Under the pieces are notes generated by a model, which did no database searches, was not told where the DNA came from, and saw only the letters and a program-made list of their open reading frames with translations. From contig JBDROA010000054.1 of NCBI GenBank assembly GCA_043810615.1, positions 1-18,088 of the forward strand: DNA of 18,088 nucleotides, written 5' to 3'. Positions 1 to 6,048 of this stretch are shown piece after piece. The position numbers and the translations under genes were made by a program. This DNA is from VGBK01 sp043810615. Lineage in GTDB: Bacteria > Actinomycetota > Acidimicrobiia > Spongiisociales > UBA11373. Within the stretch, counting starts at the first letter, position 1. Every line of letters begins with the position of its first letter.

Positions 1-25
1 AGGGGAGTCGGGCGGCGGCCGATGG

Positions 26-31
26 TATGCT
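26..31 (+). promoter_or_regulatory. Probable -10 box of the tRNA array
   Basis: TATGCT fits the actinobacterial TANNNT -10 pattern. A start site about 7 nt downstream would fall just before tRNA-Gly at 42. The -35 region is mostly before or at the window edge and no clear hexamer is seen. Confidence 0.45.
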
Positions 32-41
32 GGAGGGGCCT

Positions 42-114
42 GCGGACGTAGCTCAGTTGGTAGAGCGTAACCTTGCCAAGGTTAAGGTCGCCGGTTCGAG
101 ACCGGTCGTCCGCT
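42..114 (+). tRNA. tRNA-Gly (GCC)
   Basis: A full cloverleaf can be folded. The 7-bp acceptor stem GCGGACG/CGTCCGC is perfect, the D-arm carries AGCTCAGTTGGTAGAGC, the anticodon stem TAACC/GGTTA closes the loop TTGCCAA, and the T-loop is GTTCGAGAC. The anticodon GCC is at 75-77. CCA is not encoded. It is first of three tRNAs that are probably co-transcribed. Confidence 0.97.
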
Positions 115-154
115 CCGGGGGCGGAGCGGATTGCCCCGCCCTTCTTTGGACTCC

Positions 155-226
155 GGCGGCGTGGCCGAGTGGTTCAGGCAAGGGTCTGCAAAACCCTTTA
201 CCCCGGTTCAATTCCGGGCGCCGCCT
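155..226 (+). tRNA. tRNA-Cys (GCA)
   Basis: The acceptor stem GGCGGCG/CGCCGCC is perfect, the anticodon stem AGGGT/ACCCT closes the loop CTGCAAA, and the T-arm is CCCGGTTCAATTCCGGG. The anticodon GCA is at 188-190. CCA is not encoded. It lies 40 nt after tRNA-Gly. Confidence 0.96.
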
Positions 227-266
227 CGAAGGGCCTCGGCATTGCCGGGGCCCGGCCAACACAGCC

Positions 267-341
267 GGGCGCTTAGCTCAGCGGGAGAGCGCTTCCCTGA
301 CACGGAAGAGGTCACTGGTTCAATCCCAGTAGCGCCCACCA
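267..341 (+). tRNA. tRNA-Val (GAC), with encoded CCA
   Basis: The acceptor stem is GGGCGCT/AGCGCCC (267-273 with 331-337). The anticodon stem CTTCC/GGAAG closes the loop CTGACAC with anticodon GAC at 299-301. The T-arm is CTGGTTCAATCCCAG. CCA is encoded at 339-341. Its 3' half, from the anticodon loop on, is the target repeated at 1527 and, diverged, at 3746. The gene is intact here, as expected when an integrating element restores the tRNA it enters. Confidence 0.97.
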
Positions 342-353
342 CGGAACCCGTTG
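294..353 (+). repeat. att site copy 1 (tRNA-Val 3' end, attL-like)
   Basis: This 60-bp segment covers the anticodon stem-loop, T-arm, acceptor, CCA and the following CGGAACCCGTTG. It matches 1527-1586 in 59 of 60 positions; the only difference is T312 versus C. A diverged copy lies at 3746-3797. Duplication of a tRNA 3' end next to a tyrosine recombinase is the classic trace of site-specific integration. The identity ends exactly at the loop of a hairpin. Confidence 0.85.
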
Positions 354-370
354 TCACACAAGGGGTTTCC
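343..370 (+). terminator. Imperfect hairpin after tRNA-Val
   Basis: GGAACCCGTTG (343-353) pairs with CAAGGGGTTTCC (359-370) with one bulge and one G-G mismatch, around the 5-nt loop TCACA. It may terminate the tRNA transcript, although no T-run follows. The left arm is part of the att repeat; the right arm lies in the stop-codon region of the integrase remnant. Confidence 0.5.
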
Positions 371-476
371 GATATCGGTGGGGGAGTGGGATCACCTCGG
401 CAGGGCCGGGTGGGCGCAAAGTGGTCACATCAGCCTGCGGGTAAGCGGTTTCGAGGCGGTCTGCGGCAGCCTCGTC
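354..476 (-). pseudogene. Tyrosine recombinase, C-terminal remnant 1
   Basis: The last 40 codons and stop of an integrase remain. The reading starts DEAAADRLE and ends IPLPHRYRKPLV. It aligns with the tail of the longer fragment at 1587-1937, which has RDRQAADALD after TYGHLF and then IPLPHPQREPV. The catalytic part is gone: at about 476/477 the reading joins the unrelated 51-bp repeat. The position and orientation relative to the tRNA are the same as in fragment 2. The assignment rests on the alignment of the two tails, since this piece holds no catalytic residue. Confidence 0.6.
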
Positions 477-527
477 CAAGCCCTCGACAACCCCGACCTT
501 ATCCAAACCCCCCAGTGGAGGATGTGA
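477..527 (+). repeat. 51-bp direct repeat, copy A (3' end of a CDS)
   Basis: It matches 1225-1275 in 46 of 51 positions. Read on the plus strand, both encode QALDNPDLIQ-x-P-x-WRM followed by TGA. The differences are two silent third-position changes plus changes in two codons (T/I and Q/E), as expected of diverged homologous coding ends. Copy A directly abuts integrase remnant 1, so only the last 16 codons of its gene survive. Confidence 0.7.
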
Positions 528-544
528 GCCGGGCAGGCCCGGGT

Positions 545-1066
545 TCAGTAGCTGTAGAGCACCGACACCCCGAAGAACCGGGTGCCGGGGCCAATGGTGA
601 CCCACAGGTACGGTCCCACGAGGGCGGTGTTCACCCGGCGGGGACTGATCGCCGAGGTGCTGACCACCTGGGGGTTGGCGGTGCTGTCGGTGGTCCAGAC
701 ACTGCCCAGGTGGATCTCGTTGGATGTCGGCGGGGAGGCCCGGTACACCGCGGCGTAGACCTGTCCCGTTCCGCTGTTGTCGTAGGCGTAGAGGATGATC
801 TTCTTGATGTTCACCACCGGCACCGGGAAGAGGAGTGGGGCGGTGAAGACGCCGTTGCCGCTGCTCATCTCCAGGTAGTAGCCGCTGTTGTCGAAGTCCC
901 AGTTGTCGGAGTTGGGAATGAACGCTGCGGCGGGGATCATGATCTTGCCGCCGGCACGGGACTCCAGCGCCGCCTGCGCCTGGTCGCCGCTTCCGGGTAC
1001 CCCCAGTAGCACCGCTACCAGCAGGCCCACCAGTACCGGAACCCAGAGCCTTCTGCTCGCAGTCAT
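545..1066 (-). CDS. Small secreted protein of unknown function
   Basis: This is a 173-residue protein not recognised as a known family. The first 30 or so residues form a signal peptide: a basic start (TASRRLW), a hydrophobic core (VPVLVGLLVAVLLGVPG) and a likely signal peptidase I site after AQA. The rest is rich in G, S, T, V, Y and P with alternating polar/hydrophobic stretches, suggesting a small beta-sandwich; it has no cysteine and ends in LYSY. GTG at 1070-1072 is also possible, but the GGGAG Shine-Dalgarno stands only 2 nt from it and about 7 nt from ATG 1064-1066, so ATG is preferred. It lies alone between the 51-bp repeats in a decayed integrative element, so it may be cargo. Confidence 0.75.
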   Translation of the reverse strand: MTASRRLWVPVLVGLLVAVLLGVPGSGDQAQAALESRAGGKIMIPAAAFIPNSDNWDFDNSGYYLEMSSGNGVFTAPLLFPVPVVNIKKIILYAYDNSGTGQVYAAVYRASPPTSNEIHLGSVWTTDSTANPQVVSTSAISPRRVNTALVGPYLWVTIGPGTRFFGVSVLYSY

Positions 1067-1131
1067 GGTCACGCTCCCTCACTCAATTGGGCTGACAGCC
1101 CCCCATCATCGTCCTGCACGGAACCCGATGA

Positions 1132-1275
1132 CGGGCCAGAGGGCACGACGACCAGGCCGACACCTTCGCCTACGCCGCCCTCGACGCCCGCAGCCAGCCC
1201 ACCTTCGACACCGACGCTCTCGCGCAAGCCCTCGACAACCCCGACCTCATCCAGATCCCCGAATGGAGGATGTGA
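1132..1275 (+). pseudogene. 3' fragment of an unidentified CDS (copy B of the repeat)
   Basis: After a TGA at 1129-1131, an open frame of 47 codons reads HDDQADTFAYAALDARS and ends QIPEWRM-stop at 1273-1275. No start codon or ribosome-binding site is seen. Its last 17 codons, stop included, are the 51-bp repeat shared with 477-527. I read it as the tail of a gene that ended a second element or element version. The family is not recognised; a replication, relaxase or partition protein is possible but unsupported. Confidence 0.45.
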
Positions 1276-1526
1276 CCGTGTTGGCGGCTAGGAGCCCGCT
1301 GAACAAAGGGCATCTGGAGGTGGTCAGTGCGGCGCTGGTTCATCCCTGGTCCCGGAGTGGGGCTGCGGGGTGGGTAGCGGCGGTGTCGGCCTGGTCTTGT
1401 CCGGGTGGGGGCCGGGGTCAGGTCGCCAGGGCCCATTCCCCGGTGTGGTCCAAACCCAGGGCGGTTCAGTAAGCGTTTCGGACCTGTTTCGGCCCCTGAC
1501 CTGGGGATACGAACAGGGGTTGATAG
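1276..1526. other. Gene-poor remnant sequence before att copy 2
   Basis: No convincing gene is seen. Open readings on either strand lack ribosome-binding sites and recognisable motifs. The minus-strand reading that enters from the tRNA repeat is a translation of the att site, not a protein. I take the stretch as the decayed right end of the first element. Confidence 0.5.
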
Positions 1527-1586
1527 TCCCTGACACGGAAGAGGCCACTGGTTCAATCCCAGTAGCGCCCACCACGGAACCCGTTG
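1527..1586 (+). repeat. att site copy 2 (duplicated tRNA-Val 3' half)
   Basis: It is identical to 294-353 except for one base. It lacks the tRNA 5' half, so it is not a functional tRNA. It marks the junction between two tandem elements: everything from 354 to 1526 lies between copies 1 and 2, and 1587 to 3745 between copies 2 and 3. Confidence 0.85.
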
Positions 1587-1602
1587 ACTGGCAACGGGTT
1601 CC
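1576..1602. terminator. Perfect 11-bp hairpin at att copy 2
   Basis: GGAACCCGTTG (1576-1586) pairs perfectly with CAACGGGTTCC (1592-1602) around the loop ACTGG. No T-run follows on either strand. It could be a terminator or part of the recombinase binding site. The left arm belongs to the conserved att block and the right arm to element-specific sequence. Confidence 0.5.
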
Positions 1603-1937
1603 CGCTGTGGGTGGGGGAGTGGGATCGCCGTCGGCGACGCAGGTGTCCGCAGAGTGTCCGCGGCAGACGCGGCCAGCGCCGCTCGGCCAGCCTTATCGAG
1701 CGCGTCCGCCGCCTGGCGGTCCCGACCCTCGAACAGGTGCCCGTAGGTGTCGAACGTCGTGCGGGTCGAGGCGTGGCCGAGGCATCGGCTGATGATGTAG
1801 GGATCCTCGCCGGCGGCGATCAGCAAGGCGACGTGCGTGTGCCTCAGATCGTGCGGGCGCATCGGCGGGCCCACTGGGAGCCGGGTCGGGTCGAGGGAGA
1901 AACCCACCAACCCCACGGGGCGGGACGTGGTCCGGAC
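1587..1937 (-). pseudogene. Tyrosine recombinase/integrase, C-terminal fragment 2
   Basis: Only the second half of a tyrosine recombinase catalytic domain remains. HDLRHTHVALLIAAG carries the HxxR box, then come CLGHAST with the second His and TYGHLF with the nucleophilic Tyr. The arm-binding and core-binding domains and the first catalytic Arg are missing; recognisable sequence stops near 1937. A complete family member has about 380-420 residues. The reading runs without a stop through the hairpin into the tRNA-like att repeat, so the native C-terminus seems lost. The gene points at the tRNA, the usual layout for tRNA-targeting actinobacterial integrative elements and phages. It should be inactive. 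Confidence 0.85.
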
Positions 1938-1990
1938 ATGGCTACTAGACGAACGCCGCGATAGGTGGGACCCCGTGCCGGAGGTCGATG

Positions 1991-3697
1991 ATGAGGTGTT
2001 GGAGTCGCCGGATCGGCGGTGTTGCTCTGGCCGTCTTGGTCGCGGGGGCGGGGACGGCCGCCTTCGCTGCGGCGGCCACCGTCCCGGATCGGGTGGTCCT
2101 CGACGGCGAGTTCCAGATCGATCGGGCCACGCCGGATGATTGCTTCGTGTCGGTTCCCCCGCTGCTGTCCGGCACCATCCGGCTCACGGTCGACTACCGA
2201 TCCGGCGAGGTGACCGGCCACCTGGAGGGGAGCGGCTCGGGCGAGGATCGGATCCCGGGCGAGTGCCGGAGCAGCGGCAGCCCGGCCGTGTTCCGGGCCG
2301 ACCTGGAGTTCTCCGGGGACATTGCGGGAACGGCCGACCGCACCGCCGGCCGCTTCGAGGCAACCGCGACCGTTGACGTCAGCGGAGGAGGAACCTACTC
2401 GGTCCCGGGCTCGCAGCTATCGTGCGCCGCCTTGCCCGGCCTGCAGGAAGAATGCCCGCTGGCCCCGGTTTCCTCACCGCAGACCGTGGAGGTGGCGGGA
2501 ACGCTTACGGCTGAGGGACCGTTCGAGGGCACGATCGACTGGTACACCCACTTCTGCCTGGCGGTGTCCCCGAGCGGGAGCACCTACACCAGCGAGGGGT
2601 GCCCGACCGAGGGCCGGTGGACGGCCCGCGCCCTGGAGATTGAGCTGCCGGCGAACCGCGACCCCGTGATCACCGACGTGAACGTGGAGCCGGCGTCCCC
2701 ACGAGAAGCCGACGTGGTGGTGCTGAGTGCCGTCGCTCACGATCCCGACGGCGACGACCTCGTCTTCCGGTGGACGGTCGATGGAGCGGCCCTCGGTTCG
2801 ACGCGGGCGGTTGCCGAGTGGGGGCCCGCCACGGCCGGCGATCACTGGGTGGAGGTGGCCGTCGAAGACGGCAGGGGCGGTCGCGCCGATACGTCGCTGG
2901 GGTTCAGCGTCGCCGCGGTGATGCCGCCGACCACCCAGCCGGTCACCACCACCGCGTTATTCGGCGCCGACCCGCAGGCCAGGCCCGACGAAGAGGCGAC
3001 GGTCGACGAAGCGATCGGGGCCCTGGATGAGGGCTCCGGGACGTCGTCGCAGGGACCGAGTTGGCTGTTCGGCATCCTGATCGTCGCCCTCATCGCCGGC
3101 ATCACCTCGGCTTCTCTCCTCATCGGGTTTGTGGTCAGGGCGAAGATGGGGTGGGGGGCGAAGGAGGCCGCCGAGGACGCGGCCCGGGCCGAGGGGGTGA
3201 GCCCACCGACGAGCGAGGACGACGGCCCGTTATCGATCCTGCAGGATGCGGTGGTGGAGCTCCAGGACAGGCCCGGGTCGGTGATGCCGCCCCCGCCGCC
3301 ACCGCTCGATCTCCCCGGAGCGGTGATACCGCCCCCGCCTCCGCCGCTCGATCTCCCCGGATCGGTGATGCCGCCTCCGCCGCTGCCTTCTCCTCCATCT
3401 CCGACGGAGGCCCATCCCGCCTTCCGGGCGCCGGGGGCTCCCTCTCCGGGTACGCCAACCACCTACTTCGAGGGCAGGCCGGGCCTCAAGCCCGGCTCCT
3501 ACGCGTGGGTGGAGTTCCCTCGCCCGGTCTTCCTCGAGAAGCCGGGACCGGCGGGGACAGTGGAGCTCATCCGCACCGACCTCACCGGGCCCTGCCTGGT
3601 CGGAAGTCCCGATCCGGCCTTCTCCGGGCACAGCCCGGTCTACCAGCAGGACGGCAAGCGGCTCGGGTGGGTGCGCACTGCCGACCTCCCCGGCTGA
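1991..3697 (+). CDS. Secreted, membrane-anchored protein with PKD/Ig-like domain and proline-rich cytoplasmic tail
   Basis: This 568-residue protein is unrecognised as a whole. In order it has a signal peptide (about 1-28, GVALAVLVAGAGTAAFAAAA); a beta-rich region to about 220 with several cysteines that may form disulfides; a PKD/Ig-like domain at about 222-310 (DPVITDVNVEP, DPDGDDLVFRW, VEVAVEDGRGG); a Thr/Glu-rich linker; and one membrane helix at about 358-382. The cytoplasmic tail carries about 2.7 copies of PGSVMPPPPPPLDL (428-465) and a small terminal domain (TYFEGRPGLKPG onward). The first of two adjacent ATGs (1988) is 3 nt from GGAGG and the second (1991) is 6 nt, so I chose the second. 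It is the main gene of the second element interval, but whether it is cargo is inference. A surface binding or signalling role is possible. Confidence 0.8.
   Translation: MRCWSRRIGGVALAVLVAGAGTAAFAAAATVPDRVVLDGEFQIDRATPDDCFVSVPPLLSGTIRLTVDYRSGEVTGHLEGSGSGEDRIPGECRSSGSPAVFRADLEFSGDIAGTADRTAGRFEATATVDVSGGGTYSVPGSQLSCAALPGLQEECPLAPVSSPQTVEVAGTLTAEGPFEGTIDWYTHFCLAVSPSGSTYTSEGCPTEGRWTARALEIELPANRDPVITDVNVEPASPREADVVVLSAVAHDPDGDDLVFRWTVDGAALGSTRAVAEWGPATAGDHWVEVAVEDGRGGRADTSLGFSVAAVMPPTTQPVTTTALFGADPQARPDEEATVDEAIGALDEGSGTSSQGPSWLFGILIVALIAGITSASLLIGFVVRAKMGWGAKEAAEDAARAEGVSPPTSEDDGPLSILQDAVVELQDRPGSVMPPPPPPLDLPGAVIPPPPPPLDLPGSVMPPPPLPSPPSPTEAHPAFRAPGAPSPGTPTTYFEGRPGLKPGSYAWVEFPRPVFLEKPGPAGTVELIRTDLTGPCLVGSPDPAFSGHSPVYQQDGKRLGWVRTADLPG
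3272..3385 (+). repeat. 42-bp in-frame tandem repeat (proline-rich)
   Basis: Two full units (3272-3313 and 3314-3355) and a 30-bp partial third encode P-G-(S/A)-V-(M/I)-PPPPPP-LDL. They lie in the cytoplasmic tail of the membrane protein at 1991-3697. In-frame units of 14 codons can change number by slippage. Confidence 0.85.
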
Positions 3698-3745
3698 GCG
3701 GCCGGCTGCCGGCGCGGCAGATCCATCGTCGGTGGACGGCGGTGG

Positions 3746-3797
3746 ACAGAGGAGGTCACTGGCCCAGACCCAGTGGCGCCCACCAAGAAACCCGTTG
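3746..3797 (+). repeat. att site copy 3 (diverged tRNA-Val 3' end)
   Basis: The segment runs from ACAGAGGAGGTCACTGG to GGCGCCCACCAAGAAACCCGTTG. It matches the tRNA-Val 3' half and downstream arm with about nine differences over 52 bp. The match is densest at GAGGTCACTGG, GCGCCCACCA and AAACCCGTTG. The hairpin after it is kept in weaker form: CCCGTTG (3791-3797) pairs with CAGCGGG (3803-3809) around the loop CCGGT. I read it as the old distal (attR-like) boundary of the island. It is not a functional tRNA. Confidence 0.7.
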
Positions 3798-3865
3798 CCG
3801 GTCAGCGGGGCGCGGCGCGCCCGGGGGTGTCTCGGTCGGGCCTTCGCAACCTATGGACGCACCAC

Positions 3866-4921
3866 CTAGATGGCCTCTGCTGCCGAGAGGAAGTCCCGCT
3901 CGACCCGTCGCATCACGCGGTGCGACCAGCGGCGGGAGAAGGCGGCGGCCAGGGAGGCGAGAACGATCGACCAGGTTCGGTTGGGCCCTCGCCAGGCGGG
4001 GTGCCCGATCCGGCGGGCGCACCACCGGTAGTGGCGGTCGGTGTGGAGGAGCATGAGGACGGCGGAGGCGCGGGCCAGGCTGAACCGGTCGGTGGCGAGC
4101 TGCTCCGCCAGCCGGGTGTAGGCCCGGGCATGGGGGAGGGCGTGGGCCATGAGGAAGCGGCGGGCTTCGTTGACGGGCCCGGCCGCGTCGGTGCTGCCGA
4201 GGTGGGGGAGCAGCGACGGGTGGTAGCCGATGCCGCGGGCCAGGTCGCGCTCGATGTCGCGAGTGATGTTGGCGAGCTGGATCAACTCGCCGGCGGCGAG
4301 AGCGTCGCGGCGCTGTTCGGCGGTGAGGTCCGCTTGCACCACCAGCAGCAGCGTGAAGAGGGCGGGTTCGCCGATGACGTAGTGGCAGTAGCGGCTGAGT
4401 TGCTCGGCGTCGACCAGCACTCCTCCCTGCTCCGCGAACCGTTGCGACGACCAGACCATGCCGTCGGCCATCGCCTGCACCAACTCGGCGACACTCTGCC
4501 GCTCAGTGCTCGGCAGCGTGGCGTACACCCGGTCCACCAATTGGCAGCGTTCGATGAGGAGCAGGTGCACTCGGTCCCGATCGTCCCGGGCCGTCGTCGG
4601 CACCGGCGGCGGTGGCTCCAGCGTCTTCATGCGCGCCGCGAACCTCTCGAGGGCGGCCTCGCGATCGGCGGCATCGTCCAGGTCCTCGTAGGTGTCGAGC
4701 ATCCGGCAGTAGAGGTAGGCCACAGCGGCGGTGCGGGCTTGAGCTGCGGGGAGCATCAGGATGCTGGTGGCGAACGTGCGGGCGGCGTGGGGGAGGATCG
4801 CCCACACGAAGCCCATCGGGTCGTCGATCGCCGCCAGGTGGTCGAGGTCGGGCCGGTCGCGATCGGTGCGGGCCCCGCGGATCAGCAGCCAGGGGCGGCG
4901 GAGCGCGAACGGGATGCTCAT
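3866..4921 (-). CDS. Squalene/phytoene synthase family protein (squalene-synthase type)
   Basis: This is a 351-residue head-to-head prenyl synthase. The family condenses two farnesyl or geranylgeranyl diphosphates to squalene or phytoene through a cyclopropyl intermediate, using Mg ions. The first Asp-rich motif is DTYED (76-80) in YLYCRMLDTYED, as in squalene synthases. YCHYVIGEP (179-187) matches the squalene-synthase YCHYVAG block. The second Asp-rich motif is NITRDIERD (218-226), where squalene synthases have RDxxED. The product is likely squalene or a related C30, but phytoene cannot be excluded. The start overlaps the stop of the upstream small ORF as ATGA and lacks its own Shine-Dalgarno, implying coupling. 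No other hopanoid or carotenoid gene lies in the window. Confidence 0.85.
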   Translation of the reverse strand: MSIPFALRRPWLLIRGARTDRDRPDLDHLAAIDDPMGFVWAILPHAARTFATSILMLPAAQARTAAVAYLYCRMLDTYEDLDDAADREAALERFAARMKTLEPPPPVPTTARDDRDRVHLLLIERCQLVDRVYATLPSTERQSVAELVQAMADGMVWSSQRFAEQGGVLVDAEQLSRYCHYVIGEPALFTLLLVVQADLTAEQRRDALAAGELIQLANITRDIERDLARGIGYHPSLLPHLGSTDAAGPVNEARRFLMAHALPHARAYTRLAEQLATDRFSLARASAVLMLLHTDRHYRWCARRIGHPAWRGPNRTWSIVLASLAAAFSRRWSHRVMRRVERDFLSAAEAI

Positions 4922-5187
4922 TCGGCTACGGCGACGGCGAAGGGGAAGATGACGAAGAACGAGCGGCGGCGGCTCACGACCCGCGGGCCGGCCGCCGGCA
5001 GACGTTCGAGGGTCGGGCACCGGAACGCATCGATGCGATTCTCCCCGACCAGTTGGAGAAGCTTGCCGTCTCCTCCAGGGTGTTCGCGCCGACCAGTCGG
5101 CAAGAGCCGGCTGTTGCGCCGGCGAGGGACACGATCGCATCGAGGGTCACTCGGTCCGATCTTCGGGGAATCCACTCCGACCGTCAT
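4918..5187 (-). CDS. Small hypothetical protein coupled to the prenyl synthase
   Basis: This is an 89-residue reading, not recognised. It is rich in Arg and Pro and ends with a hydrophobic patch (SFFVIFPFAVAVAE). Third-position G+C is lower than in neighbouring genes, which weakens the case. Two things support it: its stop overlaps the next start as ATGA, and its ATG lies 6 nt after a TACACT box, the layout of a leaderless transcript. No Shine-Dalgarno is present. The alternative is an untranslated leader for the prenyl synthase. Confidence 0.45.
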   Translation of the reverse strand: MTVGVDSPKIGPSDPRCDRVPRRRNSRLLPTGRREHPGGDGKLLQLVGENRIDAFRCPTLERLPAAGPRVVSRRRSFFVIFPFAVAVAE

Positions 5188-5193
5188 GCGAGA

Positions 5194-5199
5194 AGTGTA
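5194..5199 (-). promoter_or_regulatory. Probable -10 box for the small ORF/prenyl synthase operon
   Basis: On the minus strand TACACT stands 6 nt before the ATG at 5185-5187, placing transcription start at or next to the start codon. No good -35 hexamer is seen. Confidence 0.4.
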
Positions 5200-5322
5200 G
5201 GAACGGTCTGGTGTCCGCTTCGCCCTGGTCGTTGCCCTGCGGCTGGTGGGGGCGCGGCATCCTCACCCCTGCGGGATGACGGCCGCCCCTCGACGCTCCC
5301 CGGAACCCGGGGGGCGCGGCGC

Positions 5323-5328
5323 TAGCCT
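5323..5328 (+). promoter_or_regulatory. Probable -10 box for the 5349 gene
   Basis: TAGCCT fits TANNNT, 20 nt upstream of the ATG at 5349. This leaves a short leader that holds the GGAGG ribosome-binding site. No clear -35 hexamer is seen. Confidence 0.35.
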
Positions 5329-5348
5329 GGCGCTATCGCGGAGGTGCG

Positions 5349-6011
5349 ATGACGATCGCCAAATTGGACAAGCGCGTCGGGGATTTCGACGCCCGGGCCG
5401 ACGCCCTGGCGGAGCGGATGGAGGAGGTCTCCGTCCGCTACCTCGAAGCCATCACCCCCTGGGTGGCGCAGCGTTTCGAGGCCGATGTGGCCGGCGCCGT
5501 GGTGGGTGACCCGGAGGTGACCCAGGCTGTGGGAGTCGCGGGCCTGGGCCGGCTGCGGGTAGGCCTGGAGGCCCTCACCGGTGGCGCCCCCGAGTTGGTG
5601 CGCAAGCGGGTGGGAACCCCCGGGGCGTGGCCCCACCGCTGGGGACGCGGCGGCGCCGTCATCGCCGTTGGGTTGTACGGGCCCAAGGCGGCGGCGGGCA
5701 AGCGCCGGGTAGCGGTGCCCTCCTTCCTCGAGTCGCGCCTTCGCCTGCTGCTCGGGACCTCGGGCCACTTGCTCGCCCGCCACGGCTACGAGCACCACGT
5801 GCGGCGCACCTTCAACCGCGCCTACCTGCGCTCCGACTACTTCCCGCCCGAGTACCTGGCCCGTTCCCTCGACGGGCACGAGGAGTTCCACCCGATCCTG
5901 GACGAGTACGGCGACCTCTGCGACGAGTACGCCGGGATCCTGGGCGACCTGCGGACGGCGGGGCGCGACCGCGCCGTGCGAGCCGCCGGGGATCTCTGGA
6001 AGCAGGCCTGA
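5349..6011 (+). CDS. Conserved-looking hypothetical protein, 220 residues
   Basis: I do not recognise the family. The N-terminus (about 1-40) is charged and helical and could form a short coiled coil (LDKRVGDFDARADALAERME). A basic, glycine-rich middle follows (WPHRWGRGG, GPKAAAGKRR), then a region with conserved-looking histidines and aromatics (GHLLARHGYEHH, RSDYFPPEY) and an acidic helical end. No signal peptide or membrane helix is seen, so it is probably cytosolic. GGAGG at 5340-5344 lies 4 nt before the ATG. The gene is monocistronic, divergent from the prenyl synthase operon and convergent with manC. Codon use fits a real gene. Confidence 0.75.
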   Translation: MTIAKLDKRVGDFDARADALAERMEEVSVRYLEAITPWVAQRFEADVAGAVVGDPEVTQAVGVAGLGRLRVGLEALTGGAPELVRKRVGTPGAWPHRWGRGGAVIAVGLYGPKAAAGKRRVAVPSFLESRLRLLLGTSGHLLARHGYEHHVRRTFNRAYLRSDYFPPEYLARSLDGHEEFHPILDEYGDLCDEYAGILGDLRTAGRDRAVRAAGDLWKQA

Positions 6012-6020
6012 GCGGGCCGA

Positions 6021-6040
6021 CGCGTCCCGGCGCGTCCCGG
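6021..6040. repeat. Two tandem copies of CGCGTCCCGG
   Basis: Two exact 10-bp copies lie in the 37-nt gap between converging genes. No T-run or strong hairpin goes with them; probably slippage. Confidence 0.6.
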
Positions 6041-6048
6041 CCGCCGCC

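Noticed and set aside
131..1009. A 292-codon plus-strand frame through the tRNAs and the secreted-protein gene
   Set aside because: It translates two tRNA genes and the antisense of the secreted protein, which has a signal peptide and Shine-Dalgarno.
1118..1128. An 11-bp match (CACGGAACCCG) to the end of the att repeat, as a possible fourth att copy
   Set aside because: The match is short, lacks the tRNA acceptor and T-arm before it and the hairpin after it, and could be chance.
1324..1575. A minus-strand reading beginning MVGATGIEPVASS
   Set aside because: That peptide is the translated antisense of a tRNA-Val 3' end, a common false gene next to tRNA-like repeats.
3276..3385. Repeats considered as a CRISPR or minisatellite array
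   Set aside because: They are in-frame 42-bp units coding for a proline repeat, without spacers.
3773..5200. A 475-codon plus-strand open frame starting in the third att copy
   Set aside because: It runs antisense to the prenyl synthase, whose motifs are clear, and its start lies in a tRNA-derived repeat.
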